A stretch of 64,000 nt of DNA, taken from contig NZ_REFR01000009.1 of the NCBI RefSeq assembly GCF_003688555.1, positions 496,001-560,000 of the forward strand. The letters are read 5' to 3'. The stretch is from Eilatimonas milleporae. Lineage in GTDB: Bacteria; Pseudomonadota; Alphaproteobacteria; Sphingomonadales; Kordiimonadaceae. Below, in pieces: positions 54,890 through 63,773 of the stretch. A model generated the notes under the pieces. That model had not been told where the DNA came from, ran no database searches, and was given only the letters and a program-made list of their open reading frames with translations. The first letter of the stretch is position 1, and each line of letters begins with the position of its first letter. Position numbers and translations under genes: made by a program.

Positions 54890-55729
54890 TTATTGGCTCA
54901 GAAAAGCCTCTGCCGCCGCATCGTTTTTCACATACATGCCGCGATATCCCTTGACCGGTCTCAGAGTGTCCGTGATGCCCAGAACGGTTTCAGCCGCGCC
55001 GAGAAAAAGGGCACCGTCATCGGCCAGACAGCGCGTCATCCGTTCCAGAACGTCTTTCTTGGTTGGCTGATCGAAATAAATCAGGACATTCCGGCAGTAA
55101 ATCACATCGAACGTGCCCAGACCGGTAAAGGGCGATAACAGATTGAACGGGCGATACTGCACCATGGAACGGATATCGCGGCTCAGCTGCCACGTATCCC
55201 CTTCCTGCTGGAAATATTTGATCAGCATCTGGATCGGCAGACCGCGCTGAACCTCGAACTGTGTGTAAGCACCCGCCTTGGCTTTTTCCAGCACGTCCTG
55301 GCTCAGGTCCGTACCCACGATATCAAGCGACCAGTTCTTCCATTTGACCCATGCCTCCCGCAGGATGATGGCAAGCGAATAGGGCTCTTGCCCCGTCGAC
55401 GCCGCCGCACACCAGATACGCATCCGGCGCTGCGTCGCGCGGTTCTTTTCCATGACGGGCAGAACCTTGTCACGGAACAGGTCAAACGGTGTGTTATCCC
55501 TGAAGAAGAAGGACTCATTGGTGGTCATCGCTTCGGTTACGTCGACCAGCAGCCCTTCATCGCGGCTCGTTCGCAGCTTCTGGACCAGCTGGTCCAGACC
55601 TTCCAGGCCCCTTTTGCGCGCCAGCGGTGTCAGGCGGCTTTCCAATAGATAAATCTTGTCGGGCGTCAATGTCAGGCCCGAGCGCCGCTTCAACAGATCG
55701 GCTAGATATTCGAAATCTTCAGACCGCAT
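54890..55729 (-). CDS. cheR: Chemotaxis protein methyltransferase CheR
   Basis: 279 residues from ATG 55729, overlapping the cheB stop as TAATG. The N-terminal helical domain (FEYLADLLKRRSGLTLTPDK) and the SAM-binding domain (AAASTGQEPYSLAIIL, VGTDLSQDVLEKA, YCRNVLIYFD) are those of CheR. It methylates glutamates on chemoreceptors. No receptor genes are in the window. Confidence 0.95.
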   Translation of the reverse strand: MRSEDFEYLADLLKRRSGLTLTPDKIYLLESRLTPLARKRGLEGLDQLVQKLRTSRDEGLLVDVTEAMTTNESFFFRDNTPFDLFRDKVLPVMEKNRATQRRMRIWCAAASTGQEPYSLAIILREAWVKWKNWSLDIVGTDLSQDVLEKAKAGAYTQFEVQRGLPIQMLIKYFQQEGDTWQLSRDIRSMVQYRPFNLLSPFTGLGTFDVIYCRNVLIYFDQPTKKDVLERMTRCLADDGALFLGAAETVLGITDTLRPVKGYRGMYVKNDAAAEAFLSQ

Positions 55730-57018
55730 TACCTGCCCCCTTGCACGCGTCTCGCGGTCGAAACGCCCAATGCGTCCACAGGTAGCACCTCGGTGCACAA
55801 ACCTGCGGTGGCCACGGCGCCCGGCATACCCCACACCACGCTCGACGCCTCATCCTGGGCCAACACGGTCCCGCCGGCCCGCACCACTTCGCGCGCGCCC
55901 TTGAGACCGTCATGCCCCATGCCCGTTAAAATCACGACCAGTGTTTTATCGCCATATATCCTGGCAATGCTTCGCAGCATCGGGTCGACGGCCGGACGGC
56001 AAAAATTCTCCGGTGGGTCTTCCGTCAGCCGGATTGACAGACCGCCGTCCTCTTCGACCATTTCCATATGTTTCCCGCCCGGCGCCACATAGATTTCTCC
56101 GGCACGGACAGGACCGCCATTCATCCCTTCTTTTGCCGGCCAGCCGGTCGCCTGCGCCAGATGTTCCGCCAGAATGGATGTGAACGTCGCCGGCATGTGC
56201 TGCGTGATCAGGATCGGCACATCGGGCTGCTGGGAAAACCCCTTGAAAAACTTCATCAGGGCCTGCGGCCCGCCGGTCGACGAGCCGACCGCCAGCACCT
56301 TAGGTCTCAGGGTGGAACCGCGCCTCAACGAGACGCTCTTGTCCCCCGTACCGGCAGGAGCCACAGTCGCGGGCGACGCACTGGCGGACCGCGCCTGAAC
56401 ACGGGCCACACCCGGCCCTGTATCGGCAGACCGCCCCGTGACGGTCACCGGACGGGCCGGGCGGCGCGCCGTGACAAAACCGCTGCGTCCGCCGGCGGCC
56501 GATGCGGCGCCTGCTGCACCGCCCTCGCTCTCGGGCAGGGGCTCCGAGCGCCGCTTGCGCCGGCGGCCCGCCCATGCCTTCACCTTTTCAACAAGCTCCC
56601 GTCGGAAATCGATACTGGCATTGACCGACCGCGCCGTTTCCGGCTTGGGAACATAATCCACGGCGCCCATCTGCAACGACCGCATACTGACTTCGGCATT
56701 CTTGCGCGTCAGCGTGGACGCCATGACCACCTGAAGGTCCGGGATCATCTCGATCATGCGCGGCAGGGCGGTCAGTCCGTCCATTTCCGGCATTTCAATG
56801 TCGAGAACCACGACTTCCACGTCATGGTTTTTAAGCTGACGCAAGGCCATCACGCCATTGTTCGCCGTGGTAACAACCTCAATATCGGGATCTTCATTCA
56901 AGTAACGGGAAAGAAAACCCCGGATAATGGCGCTATCATCCACCACCATTACCCGATAAGGCCCACCTTTCACGTTCTTTGCCGATGAAGAGGACAAAGT
57001 CGATGCCACAATGTGCAC
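55729..57018 (-). CDS. cheB: Chemotaxis protein-glutamate methylesterase CheB
   Basis: 429 residues. Receiver domain with Asp73 in VVVLDIEMPEMDG, a Ser/Ala-rich, basic linker (about 155-220) longer than usual, and the methylesterase domain with catalytic Ser in GSSTGGPQALM, His in ITQHMPA and Asp in GMGHDGLKGA. It removes methyl groups from receptors when phosphorylated by CheA. Confidence 0.95.
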   Translation of the reverse strand: MHIVASTLSSSSAKNVKGGPYRVMVVDDSAIIRGFLSRYLNEDPDIEVVTTANNGVMALRQLKNHDVEVVVLDIEMPEMDGLTALPRMIEMIPDLQVVMASTLTRKNAEVSMRSLQMGAVDYVPKPETARSVNASIDFRRELVEKVKAWAGRRRKRRSEPLPESEGGAAGAASAAGGRSGFVTARRPARPVTVTGRSADTGPGVARVQARSASASPATVAPAGTGDKSVSLRRGSTLRPKVLAVGSSTGGPQALMKFFKGFSQQPDVPILITQHMPATFTSILAEHLAQATGWPAKEGMNGGPVRAGEIYVAPGGKHMEMVEEDGGLSIRLTEDPPENFCRPAVDPMLRSIARIYGDKTLVVILTGMGHDGLKGAREVVRAGGTVLAQDEASSVVWGMPGAVATAGLCTEVLPVDALGVSTARRVQGGR

Positions 57019-57035
57019 CTTTCTTTTCTTAATCG

Positions 57036-57401
57036 TTAAAGGAGGCCAACCTGGGAGAATTTAGCCTCTATAATCTCACGATCGAACGGTTTCATGATAT
57101 ACTCATTGGCACCTGCTTCAATGGCGGTCCGAATATGAGACATATCGTTTTCCGTTGTGCAAAAAACCACAACGGGCTGCTCCACACCTTCCAGCGCGCG
57201 GACCGCCTTCAGATATTCCAAACCGTCCATGACAGGCATATTCCAGTCGAGCAGAACGGCATCGGGCATGGTGCGCTCGCATGTTTCAAGGGCATCCTTG
57301 CCGTCCACGGCTTCGATGACTTCGAAACCAAGCTCTTCCAGAATACGTCTGGCCACTTTGCGGATGACTTTGGAATCGTCTACAACCAGACAGGACTTCA
57401 T
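57036..57401 (-). CDS. cheY: Chemotaxis response regulator CheY
   Basis: 121 residues from ATG 57401. Single receiver domain with Asp52 in VLLDWNMPVMDG, Lys in MKPFD and Thr in CTTEND. It carries the signal from CheA to the motor switch. A further frame upstream lacks a ribosome site. Confidence 0.93.
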   Translation of the reverse strand: MKSCLVVDDSKVIRKVARRILEELGFEVIEAVDGKDALETCERTMPDAVLLDWNMPVMDGLEYLKAVRALEGVEQPVVVFCTTENDMSHIRTAIEAGANEYIMKPFDREIIEAKFSQVGLL

Positions 57402-57480
57402 TGACCGCTCGCTCCTTTTCCAACCTTGTGGCAGCACCGTCAGTGTCGCTCAAGATACGCCCCTAGCCTTCGGGAGACCG

Positions 57481-57966
57481 TTACGCGGCCTTGGAAGTCA
57501 TGTCAAAATCTATCAGCTTTTCCACATCCAGAACCGCCAGAAGCTCATTATCCAGACGGTATATGCCGAGACTGACCTCTCGCCAGACAGGGTCCAGCGT
57601 GACCGGGTTTTTTTCGAACAACTGATCATCCAGCGACAGCACCTCACCCACCTGATCGATCTGTAGGCTGTAAGGTTCCCCTTTATGCTCAACCACGATG
57701 GACATGCTCTTCTTGCCCTCATCCAGTGGCGGCAGGCCAAGACGGCGACGCAGGTTAATGGCCGTGACGATTCGTCCGCGCAGGTTCAGAACCCCTTCCA
57801 CCCATTCGGGCGCCAGAGGGATCTTGGTTATATTCTGTGCGTTCAGAACGTCATGTACGGACAAAACCGGAATACCGAGAATCTGACCGGCCAGGACAAC
57901 CGTCACGAAATCCTGGCTGCTGCCCGCCACAAGGCTGAGGTCACTCCTGACGATTACATCGTTCAT
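57481..57966 (-). CDS. cheW: Chemotaxis coupling protein CheW
   Basis: 161 residues. Typical CheW folds: VTVVLAGQILGIPVLSVHDVL, WVEGVLNLRGRIVTAINLRRRL and VEHKGEPYSLQIDQVGEVL. It links receptors to CheA. Its start overlaps the cheA stop by 4 nt (ATGA). Confidence 0.95.
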   Translation of the reverse strand: MNDVIVRSDLSLVAGSSQDFVTVVLAGQILGIPVLSVHDVLNAQNITKIPLAPEWVEGVLNLRGRIVTAINLRRRLGLPPLDEGKKSMSIVVEHKGEPYSLQIDQVGEVLSLDDQLFEKNPVTLDPVWREVSLGIYRLDNELLAVLDVEKLIDFDMTSKAA

Positions 57967-60900
57967 GCCGCGTCTCCCTGGATTTTAAGCTGCTGCGACA
58001 GGCTCTTGAGCAGCGTTTCCTTATCGAACTTAGCCACATAGTCGTCAAAACCGACCTCGCGCCCGCGATTGATATCGCGCTCCGTCGCCAGTGAAGACAG
58101 GGCGATCATCGGCGTTTTCGCCCAGGCGCCGCCGGCGCGCACCAGTTCGGCGAATTCAAAGCCGCTCATATCGGGCATCTCGATATCCGATATGATCAGA
58201 TCGAACACGGCGCCTTCATCGCGCAGTTCAAACGCCTTGCTCGCTCCATTGGCGGTCGTGACCCGGTAGCCCGCGACCGTCAGGACGGGGCGCAGCATGT
58301 TTCGGAAGAAATCGCTGTCATCCACCATCAGAATGTGCGCACCGTCGCTTGGCGCCGCGTCATCCGCGAGATCACGGCTGCTCAGCCAATCGGAAAACGC
58401 CAGACCAAGGAAGTAAGACACATCGATGACAGCGGTCGCCTTGCCGCTGATCACCGCCGAACCGACCATGCCGTCATGGTCGGAGGCAAGCTTGATGGTG
58501 AATTCCTCTTCGACGATGTCGAGGATCTCATCCACCGCCAGCCCCATCGTGTAGTCGTCATCGGTAAAGACAAGGATGGGCTGCCGGCCTTCGGTTTTCA
58601 GCTCCATGGCGGAATCCGCCATGATGATCGGCATCAGGGCGCCACGATACTGCACCACGTGACGGCCGTCGGAACTCTCGATCTTTTCGATCTCGATATC
58701 CTCAAGCCGCGCGACCAGGGCCAGGGGAACGGCTTTCGGCGCTTCGCTGCCGGCACGGAAGACCAGCATGCTTTCCTTATCCTGCGAGGTGGCCTTGCGG
58801 ACGGCGTCTTCGGCTTCGCGCGCCTCTTCTTCATGATGGTCGGAAACGCTGGAATTGGCGCGGGTGGCAATACCGTTGGGATCCAGAATCATGATCACAC
58901 TGCCGTCTCCCAGAATTGTATTGCCGGAATAGACCTCCAGATCCTTGAGGATCGGGGCAACCGGCTTGACGACGATCTCCTCCGTATCGAAGACCTGATC
59001 GACCACAATACCGAAAGTAAAGGCGCCCACCTGCGTGACAACGATGAAGTCGTCTCTCGGTTCGGCCGTCTCCACCGCCTCTTCCTGTTCCTCGATCTGC
59101 TTGCGTGACTTGAAGCCCAGAATTTCGTTCAGATACACCAGCGGCAACAGGCGGTTCCGCAGGCGCAGCACCGGGGTTTCATTGATGGTCTCGATCTTGT
59201 GATCGCTGTCGCCGGAAGCCCGCACCAGCTCAAGAACGCTGATCTGCGGAATGGCGTACCGCTCGCCCGAGGCCTCGACAAGCAGGCCGGCGACAATGGC
59301 CAGGGTCAGCGGGATTTTGATCTGGAAATTGGTGCCCTTGCCTTCGACGGAGGTCATGTCGATCGTTCCGCCGATTTTTTCGATATTGGACCGCACAACA
59401 TCCATACCGACACCGCGTCCGGACACGCTGGTGACTTTCTCCGCGGTCGAGAAACCGGGATGGAAGACGAATTTCTGAATCTGGTTGTCGGACATCTCAT
59501 CCAGTTCAGCGGTCGTCGCCAGTCCCTTTTCGAGAATTTTGCCTTTCAGCTTGCTGACATTGATCCCGCGGCCGTCATCCTTGATCTCCATGATGATATG
59601 GCCGCCTTCATGAAAGGCGTTCAGGATGATGGTTCCCTGTTCCGACTTGCCGCTGGCAATCCGTTCCGCAGGGGTTTCAATACCGTGATCTGCGGAATTG
59701 CGGACCATATGGGTCAGCGGGTCCTTGATCAGTTCCAGCACCTGGCGGTCCAGTTCGGTTTCGGCACCGCGCATGTCCAGTTCGATCTTCTTGTCCAGTT
59801 CCACCGTCAGGTCGCGCACGATCCTCGGCAACTTGGCCCAGGCATTCCCGATTGGCTGCATCCGCGTCTTCATGACGTTTTCCTGCAGCTCGGTCGTTGT
59901 CTGGCTGAGCCGTTGAAGCGGCACCGCCAGCTCGTTGTTTTCCATGTTACGGGTGATCTGCAGCAGCTGGTTGCGGGTCAGAACCAGCTCGGAGACCATG
60001 TTCATCAGGTCTTCCAGAAGGTCGACGCTGACCCGTATCGATTGGGCCGCCCGCTTGGTCTCGGTGGCACCCGGTGCGTCCTGCGCCTTCTTCTCGCCGG
60101 TCTTGGTGCCCTCATTGGCCTTTGTCACCGCCTTGGATGACGCCAGCATGGCATCGCGCACCAGTTCGAAAGACATGGCCGCTTCGTCGGCAGCGTCCGT
60201 GTCCACCTTGCACTCGACAAGAACAGCTTTGACCAGTTCCTGAAGGGCCTCGAACGCGTCATCGCCGAAACCGGGCCGGTCGACAATCTGGCGGGCGACC
60301 GTATCGGCCGTATCCAGATCGTCCTTGTAAAGGGACAGCATCAGCCCCATCAGCCGGTTCTTGCGCAGGTCTTCGGCCACATCCTTGAAAAAGGCGCCAA
60401 GTTTGGGATGGGTGCCGAGGCGGTTTGACACCAGATGCGCGGTCACCGCGACCGTATCTTCGCCTCCCAGACGGTCGAACAGGGACCCTTCCGCCTTGGC
60501 GGAGGCGGCTTTTTCAGCTTTTGCATCGGAAGCCGGGGCCTCATTCTCGGGACCGGGCGTCGCGTTGAAGACCGCTTCCAGTTCTTCAAGCGTCACTTCA
60601 CCTTCCTTGAGGGGACGGCCAAGTTTCGGATCGATGATTTCACCCTCGACAGTGTCGTCATCCTCCTGCACGTCCTCGGCCGGTGCTTCGGCTTCAGGGG
60701 CGTCCGCTCCCTCGGCGATGGCATCAAGCCGCCCGATCAGTTCGCTGTCATCGCCGACCGGCTCTTCCTCGGTCTCTTCCAGACCGGCGAGGATTTCCTT
60801 GATGCGGTCCAGGCTTTCCAAAATGACGGTCACGGCGTGTTCCGTCACCTGCAACTCGCCGTCACGGAATTTGCCAAGAACATTCTCGGAAGCATGCGCG

Positions 60901-61082
60901 ACGGACTCAAGCCGTGGCAGTCCCAGAAACCCGCATGTTCCCTTGATCGTGTGAACAAGTCGGAAAATATTGTCGAGAACTTCCTTGTTATTGGGATCCT
61001 GTTCCAGCTTCACCAGCTCCACATCGACCACATCGATGCTTTCGCCTGTTTCGGTCAGGAATTCACTCAACAAATCATCCAT
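57963..61082 (-). CDS. cheA: Hybrid chemotaxis histidine kinase CheA with globin-like insert and receiver
   Basis: 1039 residues from ATG 61082. Domains in order: HPt with His44 in RLVHTIKGTCGF (1-100), acidic linker (100-195), a truncated-globin-like segment (199-320) where P2 usually lies, dimerisation (350-405), HATPase (N box in LIKDPLTHMVRNSADHG, DDGRGI, GRGVGMDVV), CheW-like domain (590-740), a second CheW-like region (770-900) and a C-terminal receiver with Asp966 in IISDIEMPDMSG. Hybrid CheA proteins with receivers occur in alphaproteobacteria. The globin-like part begins SLFDRLGGED and has PKLGAFF; the positions of the heme-binding His and of Tyr B10 appear to be Val, so heme binding is doubtful. 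Confidence 0.93.
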   Translation of the reverse strand: MDDLLSEFLTETGESIDVVDVELVKLEQDPNNKEVLDNIFRLVHTIKGTCGFLGLPRLESVAHASENVLGKFRDGELQVTEHAVTVILESLDRIKEILAGLEETEEEPVGDDSELIGRLDAIAEGADAPEAEAPAEDVQEDDDTVEGEIIDPKLGRPLKEGEVTLEELEAVFNATPGPENEAPASDAKAEKAASAKAEGSLFDRLGGEDTVAVTAHLVSNRLGTHPKLGAFFKDVAEDLRKNRLMGLMLSLYKDDLDTADTVARQIVDRPGFGDDAFEALQELVKAVLVECKVDTDAADEAAMSFELVRDAMLASSKAVTKANEGTKTGEKKAQDAPGATETKRAAQSIRVSVDLLEDLMNMVSELVLTRNQLLQITRNMENNELAVPLQRLSQTTTELQENVMKTRMQPIGNAWAKLPRIVRDLTVELDKKIELDMRGAETELDRQVLELIKDPLTHMVRNSADHGIETPAERIASGKSEQGTIILNAFHEGGHIIMEIKDDGRGINVSKLKGKILEKGLATTAELDEMSDNQIQKFVFHPGFSTAEKVTSVSGRGVGMDVVRSNIEKIGGTIDMTSVEGKGTNFQIKIPLTLAIVAGLLVEASGERYAIPQISVLELVRASGDSDHKIETINETPVLRLRNRLLPLVYLNEILGFKSRKQIEEQEEAVETAEPRDDFIVVTQVGAFTFGIVVDQVFDTEEIVVKPVAPILKDLEVYSGNTILGDGSVIMILDPNGIATRANSSVSDHHEEEAREAEDAVRKATSQDKESMLVFRAGSEAPKAVPLALVARLEDIEIEKIESSDGRHVVQYRGALMPIIMADSAMELKTEGRQPILVFTDDDYTMGLAVDEILDIVEEEFTIKLASDHDGMVGSAVISGKATAVIDVSYFLGLAFSDWLSSRDLADDAAPSDGAHILMVDDSDFFRNMLRPVLTVAGYRVTTANGASKAFELRDEGAVFDLIISDIEMPDMSGFEFAELVRAGGAWAKTPMIALSSLATERDINRGREVGFDDYVAKFDKETLLKSLSQQLKIQGDAA

Positions 61083-61171
61083 CGCATTCGTCCCTGCGGA
61101 TTTGCGTGCCGCGCGCCCGCGACACATTAAATTCTAGCCTTTCGTAGCGCTCGCAGCTTCGGCAAAAATCA

Positions 61172-61193
61172 TTAAGATCATGTAAAATCTTAA
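61172..61193. repeat. AT-rich inverted repeat overlapping the chpT stop
   Basis: TTAAGAT (61172-61178) and ATCTTAA (61187-61193) with 8 nt between. On the leftward strand it is followed by TGATTTTTG. It could be a weak terminator or attenuator between chpT and cheA. Confidence 0.4.
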
Positions 61194-61843
61194 GCGTTGC
61201 CGGCCGCCATTTCGAAATCGCAACACACATACCGAAAGGCAACCCCGTCTTCCGACTCTTCGATTGTTACGCGCGCATTCATTCGTTTGGCAAGATGACC
61301 GACCAGCAGTGCCGGCGCCAGGCGGGGTTCATGATCGCTGTCAGGCAGCGTTCCCTCCAGCGCGGCACGCACCGCAGTCAAAAGTTGTACCCGCGGACCG
61401 GTCGCGGTGATCTCGAACCCTTCATCCTCGCCCTCCGTCTTTGCCGAAACACCTATGACACCGCCCCTGAGAAGACATTCAGTGCCCAAAAGCGCCAGAT
61501 TCAGCAAGGGCTTTACAAAGGTCATGGGCGCCTGTCCATCACTCAATTTCCAGTCGAGGGCCAGCTTCTGCATGGTGACAAAACCGTCCAGCGCCCGGCG
61601 CGCCTCACCTAGGTCGATCTTGCTGGACAGCCCCCCCGCTGAACCGAAAGAAAGCCTGAAAAACAATAACTTGGTATTCGTCTGTTCGGATGAAACCCGC
61701 AGCAGGTCAAAAACCTGCTCACGCATGTCCGGATTCTTTTCATCTTGCAAAATTTCCAGACCGTTCGTAACCGCGCCGACGGAACTGACAAGATCGTGGC
61801 AAAGACGGGAACAAAGAAGCGCCGCAAACTCGGTATCGGACAT
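61190..61843 (-). CDS. chpT: Histidine phosphotransferase ChpT
   Basis: 217 residues. The DHp-like helix LLCSRLCHDLVSSVGAVTNG holds the phosphorylated His and the degenerate ATPase-like C-terminal domain follows (FVKPLLNLALLGTECLLRGG). ChpT passes phosphate from CckA to CtrA (and CpdR). It stands 107 bp upstream of cheA in the same direction, as if the cell-cycle relay gene were the first gene of the chemotaxis operon. Confidence 0.92.
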   Translation of the reverse strand: MSDTEFAALLCSRLCHDLVSSVGAVTNGLEILQDEKNPDMREQVFDLLRVSSEQTNTKLLFFRLSFGSAGGLSSKIDLGEARRALDGFVTMQKLALDWKLSDGQAPMTFVKPLLNLALLGTECLLRGGVIGVSAKTEGEDEGFEITATGPRVQLLTAVRAALEGTLPDSDHEPRLAPALLVGHLAKRMNARVTIEESEDGVAFRYVCCDFEMAAGNA

Positions 61844-62082
61844 CTGCTTTCCTTTTATGCAACGTACCTGATGGCAATGTTATAATTTTAGACATTATTT
61901 CGACCGCTTTCCTGCCTGACAAAGGCTGCGCAGACAAGCGGTATCTTGCAGGTTGCGGGCGGTACCTTCCAATGATCTCCCGCATGGTCTAGAAGGTGGT
62001 CGCCGACAGCGTGACAAACCGCCGTTCCCGTGATTTTGCCACAGGCGGGCGCGTATTCCTGCACAGAATTGAAAGGCTTTTC

Positions 62083-62913
62083 ATGTCCCTTCGCGAAACC
62101 GACCTCATCCCCGCCCTGCTGACCGTCACACAGAAGGCCGCGCGCGAAGTCATGGCCGTTTATGACGGTCATATGGAGATAAGCGAAAAAGCCGATGCCT
62201 CCCCCGTGACGGAAGCGGACCGGCGCGGCGAAGCCGTCATCACCGCCGCCCTGGAACAATTAACGCCAGCAATCCCCGTCGTCGGCGAAGAAGCGGTCGC
62301 GGATGGAAAACGGCCGTCCCTTGACGGTGAGAGACAATTCTGGCTGGTCGATCCCCTTGACGGCACGAAGGAATTTATCAGAAAAGGCACGGACTTCACG
62401 GTCAATATCGGCCTGATCAGGGACGGTGCCCCCTGCCTGGGTGTTGTTGCCGCCCCCGCGCGGGACATCATCTATTGGGGCGTTGTCGGCGAAGGGGCCT
62501 GGGCCGCCCCGCTCTGGCAGGACGGGATCGCGGACGGAACCGCGGACGCGGCCCGCGCCATTCATACCCGCCAGGGTCACACCGGCCCACTGACCATCGT
62601 CGCCAGCCGGTCCCATCGTTCCGAAGCGCTTGAGGCATGGCTTGCACATTTCCCCGACGCCGAGCATGTCTCCTTCGGGTCATCACTCAAACTGTGTCAG
62701 GTGGCAAGCGGTGACGCCGACCTGTATCCCCGTCTGGGCCCGACGTGCGAATGGGACACGGCAGCGGCGGACGCGGTTCTGCGCGCGGCGGGTGGAATCG
62801 TTCTGGCACCGGACGGCGCCCCCCTTGCCTATGGCAAGGATACCAGGACATTTCTGAACCCGTGGTTTCTCGCCAAGGGCAATCCGGGCCTGAAAACACC
62901 GGCGCTCGCCTGA
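62083..62913 (+). CDS. cysQ: 3'(2'),5'-bisphosphate nucleotidase CysQ
   Basis: 276 residues from ATG 62083 (AAAGG upstream). The inositol-monophosphatase-fold motifs are present: SPVTEADRRGEAVI, VGEEAV, WLVDPLDGTKEFI and CEWDTAAADAVL. It removes 3'-phosphate from PAP, the by-product of PAPS-using enzymes such as the sulfotransferase at 3450. Confidence 0.93.
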   Translation: MSLRETDLIPALLTVTQKAAREVMAVYDGHMEISEKADASPVTEADRRGEAVITAALEQLTPAIPVVGEEAVADGKRPSLDGERQFWLVDPLDGTKEFIRKGTDFTVNIGLIRDGAPCLGVVAAPARDIIYWGVVGEGAWAAPLWQDGIADGTADAARAIHTRQGHTGPLTIVASRSHRSEALEAWLAHFPDAEHVSFGSSLKLCQVASGDADLYPRLGPTCEWDTAAADAVLRAAGGIVLAPDGAPLAYGKDTRTFLNPWFLAKGNPGLKTPALA

Positions 62914-63129
62914 CTTGGCACGGCGATAAAACCGTTCGCTCAACACGGCCTCCGTCCTGTACGCCCAGTCCGTCCCTGAACGGCCTGTCTGCCGCGTCCC
63001 TCGGTGGATGTGTGCGGCAATGCACACCATCCATGTCAGCCGGGGTTTTCCGTCGGATCATGATATACTGGTCCCGCCACACCGGCTTGGGGGGCAAGCC
63101 GGACACAGAATACTGGGGGAGAGAGAACC

Positions 63130-63705
63130 ATGTTGCTGCTCATTGCCGGCGTTTTTGTTTTTGCCGGGGTCCACACACTGCCCTTGCTGGACCTGTCGCT
63201 TAGAACGCATCTCAGGACCCGGATGGGAAACAACGGCTATCGCGGCCTGTTTTCGCTTTTCGTGATCGCCGGCGTCGTGCTTATGGTCCTGGGCTGGAAA
63301 AGCGCCACGCCCGTTTACATCTATAGCCTGCCAAACTGGGCGAGCCACATGACACTCGTGATCATGGCTACGGCTTTCATACTGTTCGTCGCCGCGCGGG
63401 CACCGACGAACCTGCGCCGGTTCATCCGGCACCCGCAGCTGATGTCCGTCCTGTTGTGGAGCCTGGCCCACCTTCTGGTGCGCGGGGACAGCAGATCGCT
63501 TGTCCTGTTCGGCGGGCTCGGCGTCTGGGCCTTGCTGGCGATGCATGCCTCAAACCGCCGCGACGGCGACTGGATCAAACCGGGCCCGGTCTCACCCGTC
63601 GGCGATGTCATCACCATTACCCTAGGCCTGGCCGTCTTTACCGGCTTCGCCTTTATCCATGAATGGCTGTTCGGCGTCAGCCCTTTGTATCTGCTGGGGC
63701 TGTAA
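63130..63705 (+). CDS. NnrU family membrane protein
   Basis: 191 residues with about six TM segments. The features HTLPLLDLSLRTHLRTRMG, NGYRGLFSLFVIAG and HPQLMSVLLWSLAHLLVRGD are typical of NnrU/NnuR family proteins seen near denitrification and respiratory genes. The function is not clear and no nitrogen-oxide genes are nearby. Confidence 0.85.
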   Translation: MLLLIAGVFVFAGVHTLPLLDLSLRTHLRTRMGNNGYRGLFSLFVIAGVVLMVLGWKSATPVYIYSLPNWASHMTLVIMATAFILFVAARAPTNLRRFIRHPQLMSVLLWSLAHLLVRGDSRSLVLFGGLGVWALLAMHASNRRDGDWIKPGPVSPVGDVITITLGLAVFTGFAFIHEWLFGVSPLYLLGL

Positions 63706-63773
63706 ACGGGAACCGATCCGCCAGTCTCAACACCGTCAGTCCCATCCCCGCCATAAGCCGGCACCGCCGGGTC

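Noticed and set aside
58335-60140. Rightward frames opposite cheA (257 and 313 codons)
   Set aside because: Shadows with no ribosome site; cheA is complete.
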